From contig NC_045130.1 in the NCBI RefSeq assembly GCF_007655135.1, forward strand, positions 24,743,363 through 24,807,362: a stretch of DNA of 64,000 nucleotides. The letters are read 5' to 3'. This DNA comes from Punica granatum. Its lineage: Eukaryota; Streptophyta; Magnoliopsida; Myrtales; Lythraceae. This document shows positions 24,571 to 37,009 of the stretch, piece after piece (within the stretch, counting starts at the first letter, position 1; every line of letters starts with the position of its first letter). A program made the position numbers and the translations under genes. The notes beneath the pieces were generated by a model, which saw only the letters and a list, made by a program, of their open reading frames with translations, had not been told where the DNA came from and did not search any database.

Positions 24571-27500
24571 TTTGAACTTTCATTCAAATGATGCAGCAAA
24601 TTCAGTAGAGGACATAACCAAACAAGTTGAAAAAATCGACATAACCAAAAAAACAAAGTTGGTACCATTGGATCATTTGCAGGTGAGCTAGTGATAGCAT
24701 CAAGAACTTTCTTATTCCTCTTGTCCTTCATAGTTGTGCCCTTACATATTCTCCTATTATGCCCTGGTTGACCACACTTTCCACATCTTATTTTCCTATA
24801 CTTTCTTTTTGCCTTGTATGGATCCTGTGGAATATCATTGCCCTTGGTCCTTTTCACTTTAGGACGACCACCTGCCCTGGAGTAGTTAGGAGGTAGAATA
24901 GGGTCCAAGCTTTGCTTCTCCCAATGATCTTCCCCTATTACAGGTCGAATATATGGCTCATAAATCCTTTGCCAAGTTTCCTTTGAGTAGTAAGAATGCA
25001 TAAACTTCTCTGGATCAGAATCGTTCATCGTCATGCATGCCACTGCATGCTTGCATGGGATTCCACTTATATCCCATTCCCTGCAAGAGCAAGTGCAATG
25101 CTTCAAATCAACCGCATGCTTGTCACTGCTCATATGAATGTGCTGCACCTGAAAACACAGTTCTTGAGAATCTCCTGCCCAAGTGGCATGCCAACTCTGG
25201 CTACCTATCTTAGCCTTTTCAAGCCTGCTCTGAGCAGTAGGTGTAAGGGGACCGTTGTACTTCGCCATGTGAGTTCGAGCAGCATTCATCTTCCTCGTGA
25301 TATACATCCTGATCTCCTCTAACATAGTAATGATAGGCTTCCCTCTCATCTTCACAATTGCACTATTAAACTGCTCAGACATGTTGTTCGTCAAGCTTTC
25401 ATTCTTACTGAAGGATCTGAATGATGCCTTTGTCCATGATTTTGCAGGCAAATTTCGCAGATACTTCCATGCTTCCTCACTTATTGCCTTCAGCAATTCC
25501 ATGTTCCTTTCAAACTCAGGCATAGTCCTTGATCTGGCACAATCCCACATTTTCTCATTGAGTTGTTTGCTTTTCCAATTCTTCCACAGGTTTGTCTCCA
25601 AATGTCTCACACAAAATCTGTGAGTGCATCCTGGAGCTAACTCCTTAAGTGCAGGTAGAAGCCCCTACAAGTAAAGTACATAGAACAAGTTAGCATTCAA
25701 ATATAAATTCAATTTAGACAAAATCTACAAAATCAAGATTTTAGTACCTTCTGCATATCTGACATAAATTCCCACCCATGGAAGACAGGATCACCTATGT
25801 CTAGAAGTAGCCTTGTTAAGAACCAAATCCAAGTCTCCTTTGTCTCTTGCTCCACGACGGCATAGGCTATAACATAGAATGAATGGTTTCCATCTTGAGC
25901 AACTGCTGTCAATAATTGGCCTCCATAATAGTCTTTCAAGTGGCAACCATCCAAACCTATGAGAGGTCTGCAGCCTGCAAGGAATCCTTTCTTAGTTGCA
26001 TCCAAGCTAATATACAGTTGTTCAAAGTGTGGAGGTCTGACAAGTTCACCCTCTGAACCCCAATCGCACATGTAGACCCAAGATTGCTTCTTCTAAGCTC
26101 AGCACAATAATCATGAAGCTTGGCATATTGCTCCTTCTCTGATCCTTCCACAATTTCTCTAGCAATGTGTAAAGCTCTGTAGATCTTCATCTGACATACT
26201 TTAACCTTATACTTATGAGACATATATGCGCAGCCATCATTAATAGTCATCTTAGGAAACATTCTAAGCCCTTCCACTAACTTCTGAGCAACCCACTGCC
26301 TATTTGCTAGTTTGTTCTTCAACTTTCTCGAACAAGTGTGGGTAGGATTAAATCCCTTTACTAGAAAACCTCCACAACCTTCAAACCAACTACAATAAAT
26401 ATACCAAGGGCAACCCTCTGCACATACAAACTTGCACCTAATCCTATCATTTAGCTTAATTTTAACAGGCCTCCCAAGTGCAATATTATAATCTCTCACA
26501 GCCATCTTGAACAAATTAAGAGTTGGGAAAATCATCTCCAATTCTAAATGTACCTGACCAAAAGTTGCGTCTTTATTGAATTTAATAAACCTTTCAACAT
26601 CTTCAGCATTCTCATCATCACTCCCATTGACAATTCCCTCTTCCTCTGAATGGTATTCATCATGTTCAAAAAAATCTTCATCGGCTTCTCCCCTTATATC
26701 AGCATCTTCTGGTCTTTCAACATGATGTACCTGCTCATCCATTGATCTTTTTCTTCTTACTCCAGAAGATCCAACTTGATGATATGTCCCAACAATTGCA
26801 TTGTCATCATGTTCATCCTCAGCATCTTGTAGTTCAACATCAGCATCTTCTGGTCCTGATTTCCAAGAACCATCTAAATAACTTCCATATGACCCTTCAC
26901 CGTCATCATCATCAGCAGGTTCATCATCATCATCATCACTAAGTCCTTCACTGTCATCATCCTCTTCAGAAACATCCAGTGTAAGGTCTTTAATTGCTTC
27001 TTCAACCTCAGTGATTTCAATATCAACACCACAAACTGTGTTATCATCTCTTCTACCATCCACCGGTCTAGCCTCACCGTTTGTATCATCCAGTAAGTGC
27101 TGATCAAAGTAAAACTCAAGTTCATTACTGTTTGCAGCTTTCACAGAAGCATAAAGTCTATGAATGTCTTCATCTGTCTCAAGAACTCTCAACCCATCTT
27201 CTAAATTGAGCCCATACTCCAACCAATAAACCTTCTTGTAGGACTCAATATTATAACCATGCTGCTGAAAGTAGTATTGTAGTTCTGTAATGGACAGTTT
27301 GTCAATGTCCACCATCTCCCATGCATCGGTCTCTCCCCCAACGTACTTTAAGTGGGGTTCTGACACAAATTTGCCCCCATGGTGTAAGACAATGGTTTAC
27401 AGATCATCCATGAGCCCACAAGCTGCATTAAAACATTAAAAAAGCATTTTTCAATCGAACGTACAGACAAAGCATCCTACGGTAAAAGCACAACTTCCAG

Positions 27501-28164
27501 CAAAGCCACAGTAAAAGCAAGAGACAACAAAGGAGAAAAAGGCAGCAACAAAAGGAAAGACTTATTTGTTAAATCGATAACAGCTTGTTAAAGCACAAGA
27601 TACCAAAACTACTTTCAGAGTTAGGACCACAACTTCGACAGATAGTAAAAGGAACAGACAAACCAGACTCACAGAGACAGGGGACCACAACTTCGAGCAA
27701 CAACAACCGGTCAAACCTACCATTCATCAACAAATCAGTATAAAATCGACTAACCTTGAAGCAGACAAACCAATCCCAGTGTCCTTATGCGCGTGGAAAA
27801 GAACCAATCTGATTTCTTCTTTTCCCTTTGCTCATGTATAACAGCGCAGCTTCCTTCCTTCCTTCCTCAATCTGCTCTCCCTTCCTTCCTCAACAACAAC
27901 TGGTCAATCGTCTCCCATCTCTGTTTCAATCTGCGGTCGCACGAGCAAAGAAACCCGCAGAGATATGGGTGATGAGAGAGGTGGCTGTGCGGTGGTCGAA
28001 CTCAAGCTAGACGAGTCCGTCTGGTCTGAATGCAGCGTCCGTGCGGTGGTCGAACTCAAGCTCGATGACTCCGTCTGGTCGAACCCGAGCTCGACGAGTC
28101 CGTCTGGTTTGATCAGCAGTTGTTGCGGCGCCCGTGCCGTTGGTCGAACTCTGGCCCGTGCGTC

Positions 28165-28564
28165 TTGTCTGGTGTGAGTCCACCGCTTGCCCTAATTTCC
28201 CTGATTTCTGCTTGCCTAGACTCCCCTGTTGAGCGCTGTCTTTTTTGTTTGCCCTAATTGACTACAGATGGGGGCAGACAGGAAGGTGACGACGACTTTG
28301 GGTCAAACTTTTTTTTTTTTTCTCTGGGGTGAGAAAAAACGACGTCGTACTAGATGACGTGCACAGTTAGTCGGGACCGTTTGCCTACTAGATACTATGT
28401 AAGCGTCCACGTCATTTTCTCGTAACGGCACTTACGGAATCTTGACGGTGGTACCAAAATGTTATGGATTATGATCTTTCAATGATCATTTTGTTTAAAA
28501 ATAACTTTCAAGTAGTATTTTGTTAGTTTTAAAATCTTTCGATGACCATTTTGATAGTTTTCTC
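28165..28564 (-). repeat. MULE right terminal inverted repeat
   Basis: This is the inverted partner of the left TIR. It is longer because it retains a ~70-bp block, near 28425-28490, missing on the left. Just inside it, 27990-28140 carries a short reiterated motif GGTCGAACTCAAGCT(A/C)GA(C/T)GA followed by CCGTCTGGT. Confidence 0.88.
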
Positions 28565-28573
28565 ATAAAACAA

Positions 28574-31220
28574 TACTGACTTCATGGATGCGGGGAAAAC
28601 ACAATGAAACTCGGGAATCAATTTGGATCGGGATAAGAAGACCATTTCTAGCCCGAAAATATCAAAGGAAAACTCGGTTACCTCACTTGGAAGTAAACTC
28701 GAGAAGTGTTTTGATTTTCTCAGGTCGGAACGGTCTTCTTGACTACGATCCAACTATTTTCCGACATGCTAGCATGTAATACGATGATAAGCATGCATGA
28801 TATAACACGGAAATGCATAAAAATGCGATCTTGCAAGTGAAACATGCTTAATACACCTTATTCTTCCATAAACATGCAAAAAATGTAAAAAACCCTAGCT
28901 TCTTTAAGTTGAGAATGTTATACCTAGCCTCGGGATATGAGGAAAGAGTTGGGGAAGGGCTAGAGAGTCGAGTGACTCGGCTGGATGTGTTGACCGATGC
29001 TTGGGTGCACGGGCGTGGGCATTCGAGATGCTGGAGCACGAACGTGGGCGTTGGAAGGTGTAAGGTACGCGACTGGGCGAGCAGGAGTGCAGGCGAGCAC
29101 GCTGGAGCAGACAGGCGCGGGTGCGGACAGTAGCGTGGATGTGGACGGGCGTACGCGAGCGGGCGTGCAGACATGCGGAGCGCGGGACTTCTGTAGGCTG
29201 ATGAGGAGGTGGACGTGCATGGGCATGTACATGCATCCATGCAATGGACGTCAAGGAGCATGAGCGTGCACGGGCGGACATGCGAACGGGCGTTTGAGCG
29301 CATGGTTGAGCTCCTGGCGTGCGGCTAAGTGCCTGGAACGTGCAACTGAGCATGGACCTGACCTTAAACGATAATTTAGAGACTTTAAATTTAAAATATG
29401 AGCTCAGCAATGAACTCCATGAGTCCAAAACATGTGATTTACGAACTTTGAAAAATTTTGGATTTAAGTCGGAATAGTGAACGCCATGGATTCCGACTTA
29501 AGTTCTTGAGGGTTTGGGATTTGTTTTCGGTTTTCTAGAGCTGATCAATAGCTGCTATGGCTTGGAGGAGTTGAGAGCATTTTTTTGAGAGAGAATGGCT
29601 GGAGAGAGTGTTCATGCAAGAAGTGATTAGCTTAATGAACTTTATGCAATATATAGGCAAAGCTAATGAGCTATTAGTGAAAGCAAAGTGTAATGAGGAG
29701 CTTGCTTAGTAAAAGTCGATTAGCTTAATGAAGATGATAATGAATGTCATCCAAATATTCTTCATGAGGAAAAGCCAAATGCATTGAATGCATGGATGGT
29801 GATGGTTGAGTGCAAGAAGGACAAAGCTAGATATTTTGCATGCAACTTGGCTAGCTTTGTCTTGAGCAAGGGGAAAAAGATGCCGTGGGTCCCGCTTGGG
29901 TTGGAGATGAGTCGGGAAAGCTCGGGTGTCGATCGATCGCGCATTCAATTTTCGTAATTCGAAAGAACGACGTATCGACAATGTGCACGAGGAAACGGTT
30001 CAAATGAGTCCAAGATTGACATTTTTCATGATAAAATGTCTCGGGTGGTCATGAGGCTCGGAAACCGGTTATGCTCGTTTTAAGCGATCAGAGCGGAGTT
30101 AACCGTTTCTGATAACATATCTTGCATTTGTGTCCTGCGTTGGTCACTTTGATATGCATTGTTAGTCGGAATGAATAGTTGACCCTTAAGCCGATTTTGT
30201 AAATGTGGAGCTGGAGACGTCCTAAGAGGTCGAAACTGGATTTCTCAGATTGCTTTCTGAGTTGCTTGGGCGAGCCGGAGATCACTGAAATCTCCGTTTG
30301 TTAAGAACGGACCTCTAAAGACTAGAAAAGTGTATCTAAGACCTTTAAAGTATTGCTCGGAAGGGCTAAATAGGTTGTGCAATTCAGTTTGACGATTCCA
30401 CATTAAGCCTTGCGATGTCTAGCACCGTATAGGGTAAGCGTCTGGCATCAAGTTTCCGCAAAAAGGACTTCCGGATATCGATTTCTACTGAAAACGGCAT
30501 TTTCTGCTCCTTTGAGGTCACTCGGGAAATTGAAAGGGGTTATGCTATTTGATTTGCTCAATTGCGTCTGTCCGCTATAGTTTTCAGGGCAATGCAGGGT
30601 CAACTTTGTTTGCCGATATTTTGTCAGGCCAGTCTCTGGTTATGCATCTCTAGCGAAGGGTATGCTTGTTTTGTCGCTCGGGAATAATTTGAAGTGTCTA
30701 TGTGGCTTTCAGGAGATAATTTGTAGCACTGCTCATGCTCTATATGTTTGTGGGACATGGCTGCAACTGACATTGGGTATTAACTTTTTTCTGATAAACT
30801 GACATTTTTGTACTACCACTGAAACGTTGTTAGTATTCAGAAAATTGCTCTGTATATAGCAGAAGATCTGCGAAATGTGTTTGGAGACACTTTTCATCTG
30901 TTTGGCATCGTAAGGGATTTTTGAAACCCAATATTGACTATCTTCTGATGGTTGAGTGAACCAGCGAAAAATAGCGTTGTCTGTGTTATATTCTGAAAAT
31001 GCCAGTTTTGGATTCTGTTCTAGTTGCTCTGTTAGTTCTGGATGACCAAGGAAGTTCTTTTGTTGTGCGACTGGGTTATCTACCTGTCCCTGCTGACTTG
31101 AGGATGAATGATGACTCGCTGCTCTGTCGAGCCTTCTTCTGTATTGATGCTCAAGTCGTGGGCTGAATCGCTACTGATGTTGTTGTTTGAATTAGTGGGC
31201 CAAAACGGGGTGCTGACATA
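28574..31220. other. Right flank of the MULE, continuing host repeat without recognisable genes
   Basis: It begins directly after the second ATAAAACAA target copy. It contains a GC-rich, G-skewed patch (28980-29330) and then moderately AT-rich sequence. Near 31203 the word CCAAAACGGGGTGCTGACA resembles the end of a large LTR, but I could not find a matching second LTR. No coding domain is seen. Confidence 0.4.
28980..29330. repeat. GC-rich, G-skewed patch of GGGCGTG/GAGCGTG words
   Basis: Variants of GGGCGTG, GAGCACG and TGCATG recur at short, irregular spacing. Long ORFs appear on both strands here and give Cys/Pro/Arg/Ala-rich nonsense proteins, which reflects composition rather than coding. 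Confidence 0.65.
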
Positions 31221-31314
31221 AGCAAATCCATTTCATAACTTGATAATCACATAAACCTGATAAATAACTCATTACTTGTCTATTTATTTTGTTTTTCTAG
31301 CAATCCAATCCCGA

Positions 31315-33060
31315 ACCCATAGGACACGATCAACACGGGGTCCAACGCTCCAAGGCCCCTAACCATCGATCACGGGGTCCAATGTCCCCACACATTGAGT
31401 AAGCGCCACCCAAGCACAACATGGGGTCTAGCCGAGAGTCATCATCTCTATCTGAGTAGTGTCCAAGCGAAGGACGACTCAGATTAGGGCATATGAAAAG
31501 AGGTTAGACAATTACTCGAGAGCTTGATCGGTCCCACGGCTATCTCGTGGACCATTCCGTCCTCTTGGGATCCATCGGTTCGGTCAAATTTGACCCTCGG
31601 CTCTTTTAAGCCGGCGTCACTTTAATTTTAATTATGGTCTTTCAAACTCACGGTGAGTGTGAGTGGTATATTGGCCGAACGTAAACCGGCCGGGATCAAA
31701 TTATTGTATTTGTATTTGTTATTGAGAGTACATTGTGAGAGATCTATTTGTACATTTATTCTTGTAACAATCTTGGTCGGCAAGTGATCACGGGGTCCAA
31801 CACCCATAGGACACAATCAGCATGGGGTCCAACGCCCCAAGGCCCTTAACCATCGATCACGGGGTCCAATGTCCCCACACATTGAGTAAGCGCGACCCGA
31901 GCACAACATGGGGTCTAGCCGAGAGTTATCGTCTCAATCTGAGTAGTGTCCAAGCGAAGGACAACTCAGATCGGGGCAGATGAAAAGAGGTTAGACAATT
32001 ACCCGAGAGCTCGATTGGTCTCACGGCTATCTCGTGGACCATTCCACCCTCTTGAGATCCATCGGTTCGGTCAGATATGATCCTCGACTCTTTTAAGCCG
32101 GCGTCGTTTTAATTTTAATTCTAGTCTTTCAAACTCACGGTGAATGTGAGTCTAATATTGGCCGAACGTAAACCGACCGGGATCAAATTATTGTATTTGT
32201 ATTTGTTATTGAGAGTACATTGTGAGAGATCTATTTGTACATTTATTCTTGTAATAATCCCGGTCGGCAAGCGAGAGGTCTGAGAGTCGCAACTAGTCAA
32301 ATCGGTTTATCGGTCCTTAAGACGAATAGGACCACGTGAGTCATGGCCAGTGAACCGGCCATCATGGTCCGGTTAACTGAGTTGCGAGGACAGTGGACCG
32401 ATCCCCTGATACGAGGATCTGCTCCTTTTTTAGTCTCTTAGGTCTGAATAGATTGTTTTTTATGAATTTACGGTGTCAAACCGAGCAAGACGAATGAAAT
32501 CCAATTAATCGGTAAACAAACTAAAAACGGCCAACCTTACAAACTAGAGTACCGATAGGGCGTACGAGATACATAGGCCTACACATTAATTTCTCTTTCG
32601 GTCTTTTCAAAATCCCTAGAGAGCATGAGCGGAATTGGCCGAACGTGAGCCGACATTGGGATCACATTTGTAATTTGTATTTATTTGAGAGCATAGTGTA
32701 AGGACATATATTTGCACATTTTATTATTGTAATGATCCTAGTCTGGCAAGCATGAGGTTTCGAGAGTCGAAACCGATCAAGTCAGTTTTAGGTCTCCGAG
32801 ACGAGCGAGACCACGCATGTCACGGGTTCAGCCCACAGGAGGAACTGGTCATCATGGTCCGGTAAATTGAAATGCGAGGACAAAGGACCTACCCCATGAA
32901 ATGAGGATCCGCTCTTCTTCAGGGCTCTTAGTCAGAACTGGCTGCTTTTCGAATTTACGATGCTAAAACGAGCAATACAAGCGAAACCTAATCAACGCGA
33001 TACACAAACGAAAAACAACAAACTCTAGACAAACCATAGTACTGACAAAGGCATGCGAAA
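31315..33060. repeat. ~480-bp tandem repeat, about 3.5 copies
   Basis: Unit boundaries recur at about 31315 and 31802 (487 bp apart): ACCCATAGGACAC, ATCGATCACGGGGTCCAATG, CCCACACATTGAGTAAGCG, and later GCCGAACGTAAACCG and CATTGTGAGAGATCTATTTG. Diverged versions of the later landmarks return at 32630-32760 (GGCCGAACGTGAGCCGAC), and of GAGCAAGACGAATG near 32480 and 32966. The first two units are very similar; later ones are older. Confidence 0.85.
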
Positions 33061-33330
33061 TTTAGGCTTGTACGTAACAGAATCCCCAAACTCGAGACCC
33101 TCGGTTCCGAAAGACCATATGTCTTAGCAAACTAGGTATATCTCTTACCTCTAGACTCTAGCAACTCATCAGCTCTCGATATCCAGGTCATAAATAGGTA
33201 GTTGCGACTTCTTCTTAATGCGCACGTCCGTTCGCGTCCCCCAGGCAGTTGGATACTTTCAAGCCGTGCGATCTTGCGCACACATGCAAGCCCCGACGAG
33301 ACAAGATTCAGGTCCGCACACTTAGAATGG
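32460..33330 (-). repeat. Large-retroelement motif block, minus-oriented copy
   Basis: Read on the minus strand this repeats the series seen at 20340-20730 in the plus strand: GTCTCGTCGGGGCTTGCATG, GAGATATACCTAGTTTGCTAAG, TCGGTACTCTAGTTTGTAAG, GCCGTTTTTAGTTTG and GGTTTGACACCG. It is partly reiterated because the tandem repeat overlaps it. Confidence 0.7.
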
Positions 33331-33770
33331 AGATTTGTAATATTAAAGTCTAATTATATATTAATATTTTTATTTATGAATATTAGTTCAATTATAAACT
33401 CCAATGTCATCTATTACTTCAAAATTATTTTTTATAAATTACTTTTAGTTGTGGATTCATTATAAAAAAATATGATTCTTATTTTAATATATAACCCGTG
33501 TTACTTATGAATTTTAGTTCAATTATAGAGTCTAAAATCTTCTATCACTTCAAAGCTATTCTTTTATAAATTATTTTTTTTATTTGAGGAGTCATTATAA
33601 AAAATTTGATTGTTACGATAACCCCATGTTATATCACATAGAGTAAATGTATTGGTGTAGAATTTGGCACAATATATATGATATTGAATTACATTTAATT
33701 TAATTAACATTATTTCAAAAATTAAAATTTTAGATGGTTTGATTTTATCATTCTATTCTTATTTATTACA

Positions 33771-33801
<31 letters not shown>

Positions 33802-34479
33802 GACGGTTGAGTTTCGAAATTCGTGCTTAATGTTGAGGTATTATGGATGGTGTGGAGGGAAATGATAGTTTGGATTTTGACGAGTTGATTTTGATTGAAG
33901 TAACTCATAACTCATAAGTATGGCAAGATTTTAAAAAAAATAAAAATAAATGGATAATGGGTAGATTATAAATAAATATAATCTATATGAAATACATAAA
34001 AAATGTATATATCCTCTATATATGGAAAAACCTCCATTTACACGCGGTAGTATTTGTTATTTGATAAAACCCTATATATGTTATTAATATTTTTTTGGGT
34101 GAAATTATTAATATAATTAATATCAGATACAGTGGTATTATTTCTATAAAATAGCAAATGTTTCATTTAATTATTACTATATAATATTAGCTTTTATTCA
34201 CGCCTAAATCATATAGACGTTCGGATAAATATTCATAATCTTATGATACAATTATTTAATGATATATATTATATTTAAGATATCCTTTACAAAATCTTGC
34301 GTGTATTAGTGGGGAATTTTCTATTTTAATCGGAAATTTTATATTAAAATTATATCATAAAAATTGTTAAAAATCTATAAAATAAAGATATGTGGAATTC
34401 CAATGATGTGGGAGAGAGGACAATTTCAGGTTTGATGATGAAGTCGCAGCCTAACATGCCGATTTTAGAGTTAGTTATC

Positions 34480-34515
<36 letters not shown>

Positions 34516-34952
34516 TAATAACGATAATTCATTATATGTTATGGAAGGGGGTCTGTCATGTCTCAAAACCAATAAATTCCACCTCAAATTGGTTCCTACT
34601 AGTTAGTTTTTCATTATACTTTATTTAATCTTTTTTTTTACCGACTATTGTCTTATCCATACGTTGCATGGGATTTTGACATGGATTGCTTTCAAAAATT
34701 AATTTTTTAAAAAATATTACATGTTTAGTTCCATATTTGTTTTATTAAAAATTTGTAATTACAAATAATTTAATAATTTTACATGCTTCATTCATTCTTT
34801 ATTATTGCATAATTTTATATAATAAGTACATAGTGAAATATATACTTTTTTATATTTAATACTAACAGAGTTATATATTGGGATTCTTTAATAAGATTGG
34901 CAAAAAACCTGTATATTTAAATTGGTAGTATGACGCGTTTCGTTGCTTTTAT
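33331..34952. other. AT-rich spacer with TA microsatellites
   Basis: No gene is seen. (TA)n runs occur at 33775-33801 and 34483-34511. Near 34430-34460 a short piece with GCAGCCTAACATG recalls the LTR start of the element at 58958, and may be a remnant of that family. Confidence 0.6.
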
Positions 34953-35546
34953 TTGAAAGTCAATTGAATTATTTGCATAAAATTTTAATAGTACATATTC
35001 TTTTGAATTATTTCATTACTTTTCATCACGTTATTTCCATTTTATTAACACAATATTGATTACTACTTTGCCTTTTATATTAACTCCAAACTATAACGGC
35101 ATGAACCAATGTACATTGGTAAATTTTTTATCTTCTTTATAATTGATGAAATAGAACACAAATTAAAATATTGAATTTTTATATTCAAATTTAAGTGGTT
35201 TAGGTATTTCGATTTTAGGCTAGTTAGGCAATTATATTTTACTTTTTCATTAATCAAATGATCAAAATTGTAACTTCACATAATCGTACTTTAATTTTCT
35301 TTTTTCTTTTTTATGATGATTTATCGAGGATAACCGTTCAAAATTCTTAACCAAATATCTATTTATTACATGTATAATTTTTAGGTGGAATTATTTTTTA
35401 TTTTTACGCTTATATATAATAATCAATTAAAAACTAACTAATGCATAATTAATATTCTAATTATCCTTTAGTACATATATTATAGATAAACCTCCCCTAA
35501 CCCAAAAATGAAAAAAAAAGTTATTAGATCTTATGTATTTTGGTAG

Positions 35547-35554
35547 TATAAATA
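35547..35554 (+). promoter_or_regulatory. Probable TATA box of PP2-A1-like copy 1
   Basis: TATAAATA lies 44 bp before the ATG at 35598, in sequence conserved with unit 2. The spacing implies a very short leader. Confidence 0.5.
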
Positions 35555-35597
35555 CCTAAGCAATGTAGGAAACTAGTATGACAGAATTTATGAGAAG

Positions 35598-36759
35598 ATG
35601 GGCAACTCGCAGTCAGATCAGGTATTAGCAGAAACTGACAGGAAGGCTAAGGCAGAGAGCTCCCAGTCCCAGTCCCAGCCCCAAGCCATCAAGCCAACAG
35701 CACAAGTTCAGCCCCAAAAAGAAGCAGCAAGAACACCGAGACACGAGAAACAAATTGTTCCGCCGGGCGATTACAAAGCCATACTCAAGGAGGCAGACAC
35801 GCCTCTCAACAAAAAGAATTTGTCCATGAAAAATATGTATGATCATCACTATAGTGGAATCTTCTTGAACCAAATGAAAGAGGTAAGCTAGCCTATGAAC
35901 TATTACTCTACTCTATCCTATATGTTGCTGGAAGCATAACTAACTATGGCCGCTAATTCCGAAATATCCAGCAATGGAATGATCTTTGGAATCTCAACTA
36001 TATATACAATGCTAAGGCCATTAATTCCAAGATACAGCAAATTTAGTAGAAGTGAGGTTCTCCACATGGCATCTATACCCGATAATGCATGGTTCTGGCA
36101 ATGCAGAAGTTTTGGGTAGAAAAGAGTTCGAGCAAGAAGTGCTTCATGCTGTTCGCGAGGGGTCTCTCGATTACTTGGGCCGACACCCCTGAGTACTGGC
36201 ACTGGAAGAGTGTACAAGAAGCCACCCCAAGGTACGTGCTTAACAAAGTCCAATCGGATTAACTCATAAATTTGGATTATCTCGGTCCTATTCATTACGT
36301 ACTTAACAAAGTCCAATCAGATTAACTCATGAATTGGGGTTATCTCAGTTCTATTCATAGATATATTAATAGGACCTCATATGACAGGGATGAAATTATC
36401 GAGGTGGCGGAATTACTGAATGTTTGTTGGCTAGGAGTACACGGCAAGTATGAGATATCGAGACTGTCTCCAGAAACAAATTATGGGGTTGTGTTCGTGA
36501 TTATGCAGAAGGATCCAGCTTACGGCTGGGATGTCCCGGTAAATATCAGACTTATCCTTCCTGATGGAACCAAACGTGAAAGTAGAGAGAACCTCATGGA
36601 AAGGCCTGGGGGAGATGGATAGAGGTCCGAGCAGGAGAGTTAAGGACATTGGCATCCGGGAACTCTGGAACGATGGAGTTCTCCATGTATGAGTATGAAG
36701 GTGGGCAGTGGAAGCGAGGGCTCATCATGAAAGGCGTTCTTATTCAGCCAAAGAAATGA
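35598..36759 (+). pseudogene. PP2-A1-like lectin gene, copy 1, frameshifted in exon 3
   Basis: Exons are 35598-35882 (95 codons, phase 0), 36107-36231 (ending phase 2) and 36361-36759, with consensus borders. Exon 1 encodes a Gln/Ser-rich head starting MGNSQSDQ, then the PP2-A1-type linker VPPGDYKAILKEADTPLN and MYDHHYSGIFLNQMKE. Exon 2 gives KKCFMLFARGLSITWADTP and YWHWK. Exon 3 gives AELLNVCWLGVHGKYEIS, SPETNYGVVFVIM and YGWDVPVNIRLILPDG. Compared with copy 2, one base is missing in the run just after AAAGGCCT (near 36605), so the frame ends early at 36622 instead of at the TGA at 36757. The lost tail (EVRAGEL, MEFSMYEYEGGQWKRGL) is still readable in the other frame. Intron 2 contains a ~65-bp internal duplication absent from copy 2. 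In the family such proteins are phloem GlcNAc-binding lectins. It is either a recent pseudogene or an assembly error in a G run. Confidence 0.88.
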
Positions 36760-37009
36760 ACTTACAGGACATCCACTTGTATCTTGTTTAATGTAATACC
36801 TTGAAATGAAACTTAGAGTGACTACTCAGTAACAGGATAAGAAGGGGGAAAAGAAAGAGACTCGAATACCAACCTCATAGGTTAACTATATTTGTACCGG
36901 TAAGGGAAAATTTAGAAATAAATGGATCATTGTGCACGACGCTTTTAAGTTTTTCGTAGTAGACGTGGCCTTGGTTGTTTTAACCTTGTGCAATTCCATA
37001 AGAAAGCTA

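Larger units (their letters stand above)
23555..27411 (-). pseudogene. MULE transposase, disabled by a nonsense codon and a frameshift
   Basis: Inferred exons on the minus strand are 25748-27411, 24666-25664, 24229-24291, 24007-24150, 23786-23928 and 23555-23707, with introns in phase 0. The N-terminus (HHGGKFVSEPHLKYVGG) has the PB1-like start of plant MULE proteins. Next come a long acidic Asp/Glu tract, a MuDR DNA-binding region (RFIKFNKDATFGQVHLELEM, then CAEGCPWYIYCSW), the transposase core (GLDGCHLKDYYGGQLLTAVA), a SWIM finger (CTCSCREW, then GIPCKHAVAC) and a CCHC knuckle (CGKCGQPGHNRRIC). Two lesions are seen. Codon 5 after ATG 27411 is TAA (27397-27399). Near 26037 one base is missing, so NLSD continues in another frame as PPHFEQLYISL. 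The penultimate exon copy is 143 rather than 144 nt. The protein would have cut and inserted MULE ends in the nucleus; this copy probably cannot. Confidence 0.88.
21554..28564 (-). mobile_element. Full-length Mutator-like element (MULE), 7.0 kb
   Basis: Both ends start GAGAAAACTATCAAAATGG (inverted at the right) and extend as long terminal inverted repeats. The flanks are a perfect 9-bp duplication, ATAAAACAA, at 21545-21553 and 28565-28573, the hallmark of Mutator transposition. Inside are a multi-exon transposase gene on the minus strand (23555-27411) and a GRF zinc-finger ORF on the plus strand (22466-22786), converging on each other. The transposase carries a nonsense codon and a 1-bp frameshift, so this copy is probably non-autonomous now. 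The ends and TSD are seen directly; the family assignment rests on the transposase domains. Confidence 0.95.

Noticed and set aside
26742..26942. His-rich ORF on the plus strand
   Set aside because: It is antisense to the acidic Asp/Glu tract of the MULE transposase; GAT/GAA codons read backwards give His-rich strings.
28848..29428. Cys/Pro/Arg/Ala-rich ORFs up to 174 residues on both strands
   Set aside because: GC-rich repeated words keep several frames open at once; no motif.
31315..33060. Regularly repeated block considered as a CRISPR-like array
   Set aside because: Units are ~480 bp with no short-repeat/spacer pattern; this is plant DNA with ordinary tandem repeats.
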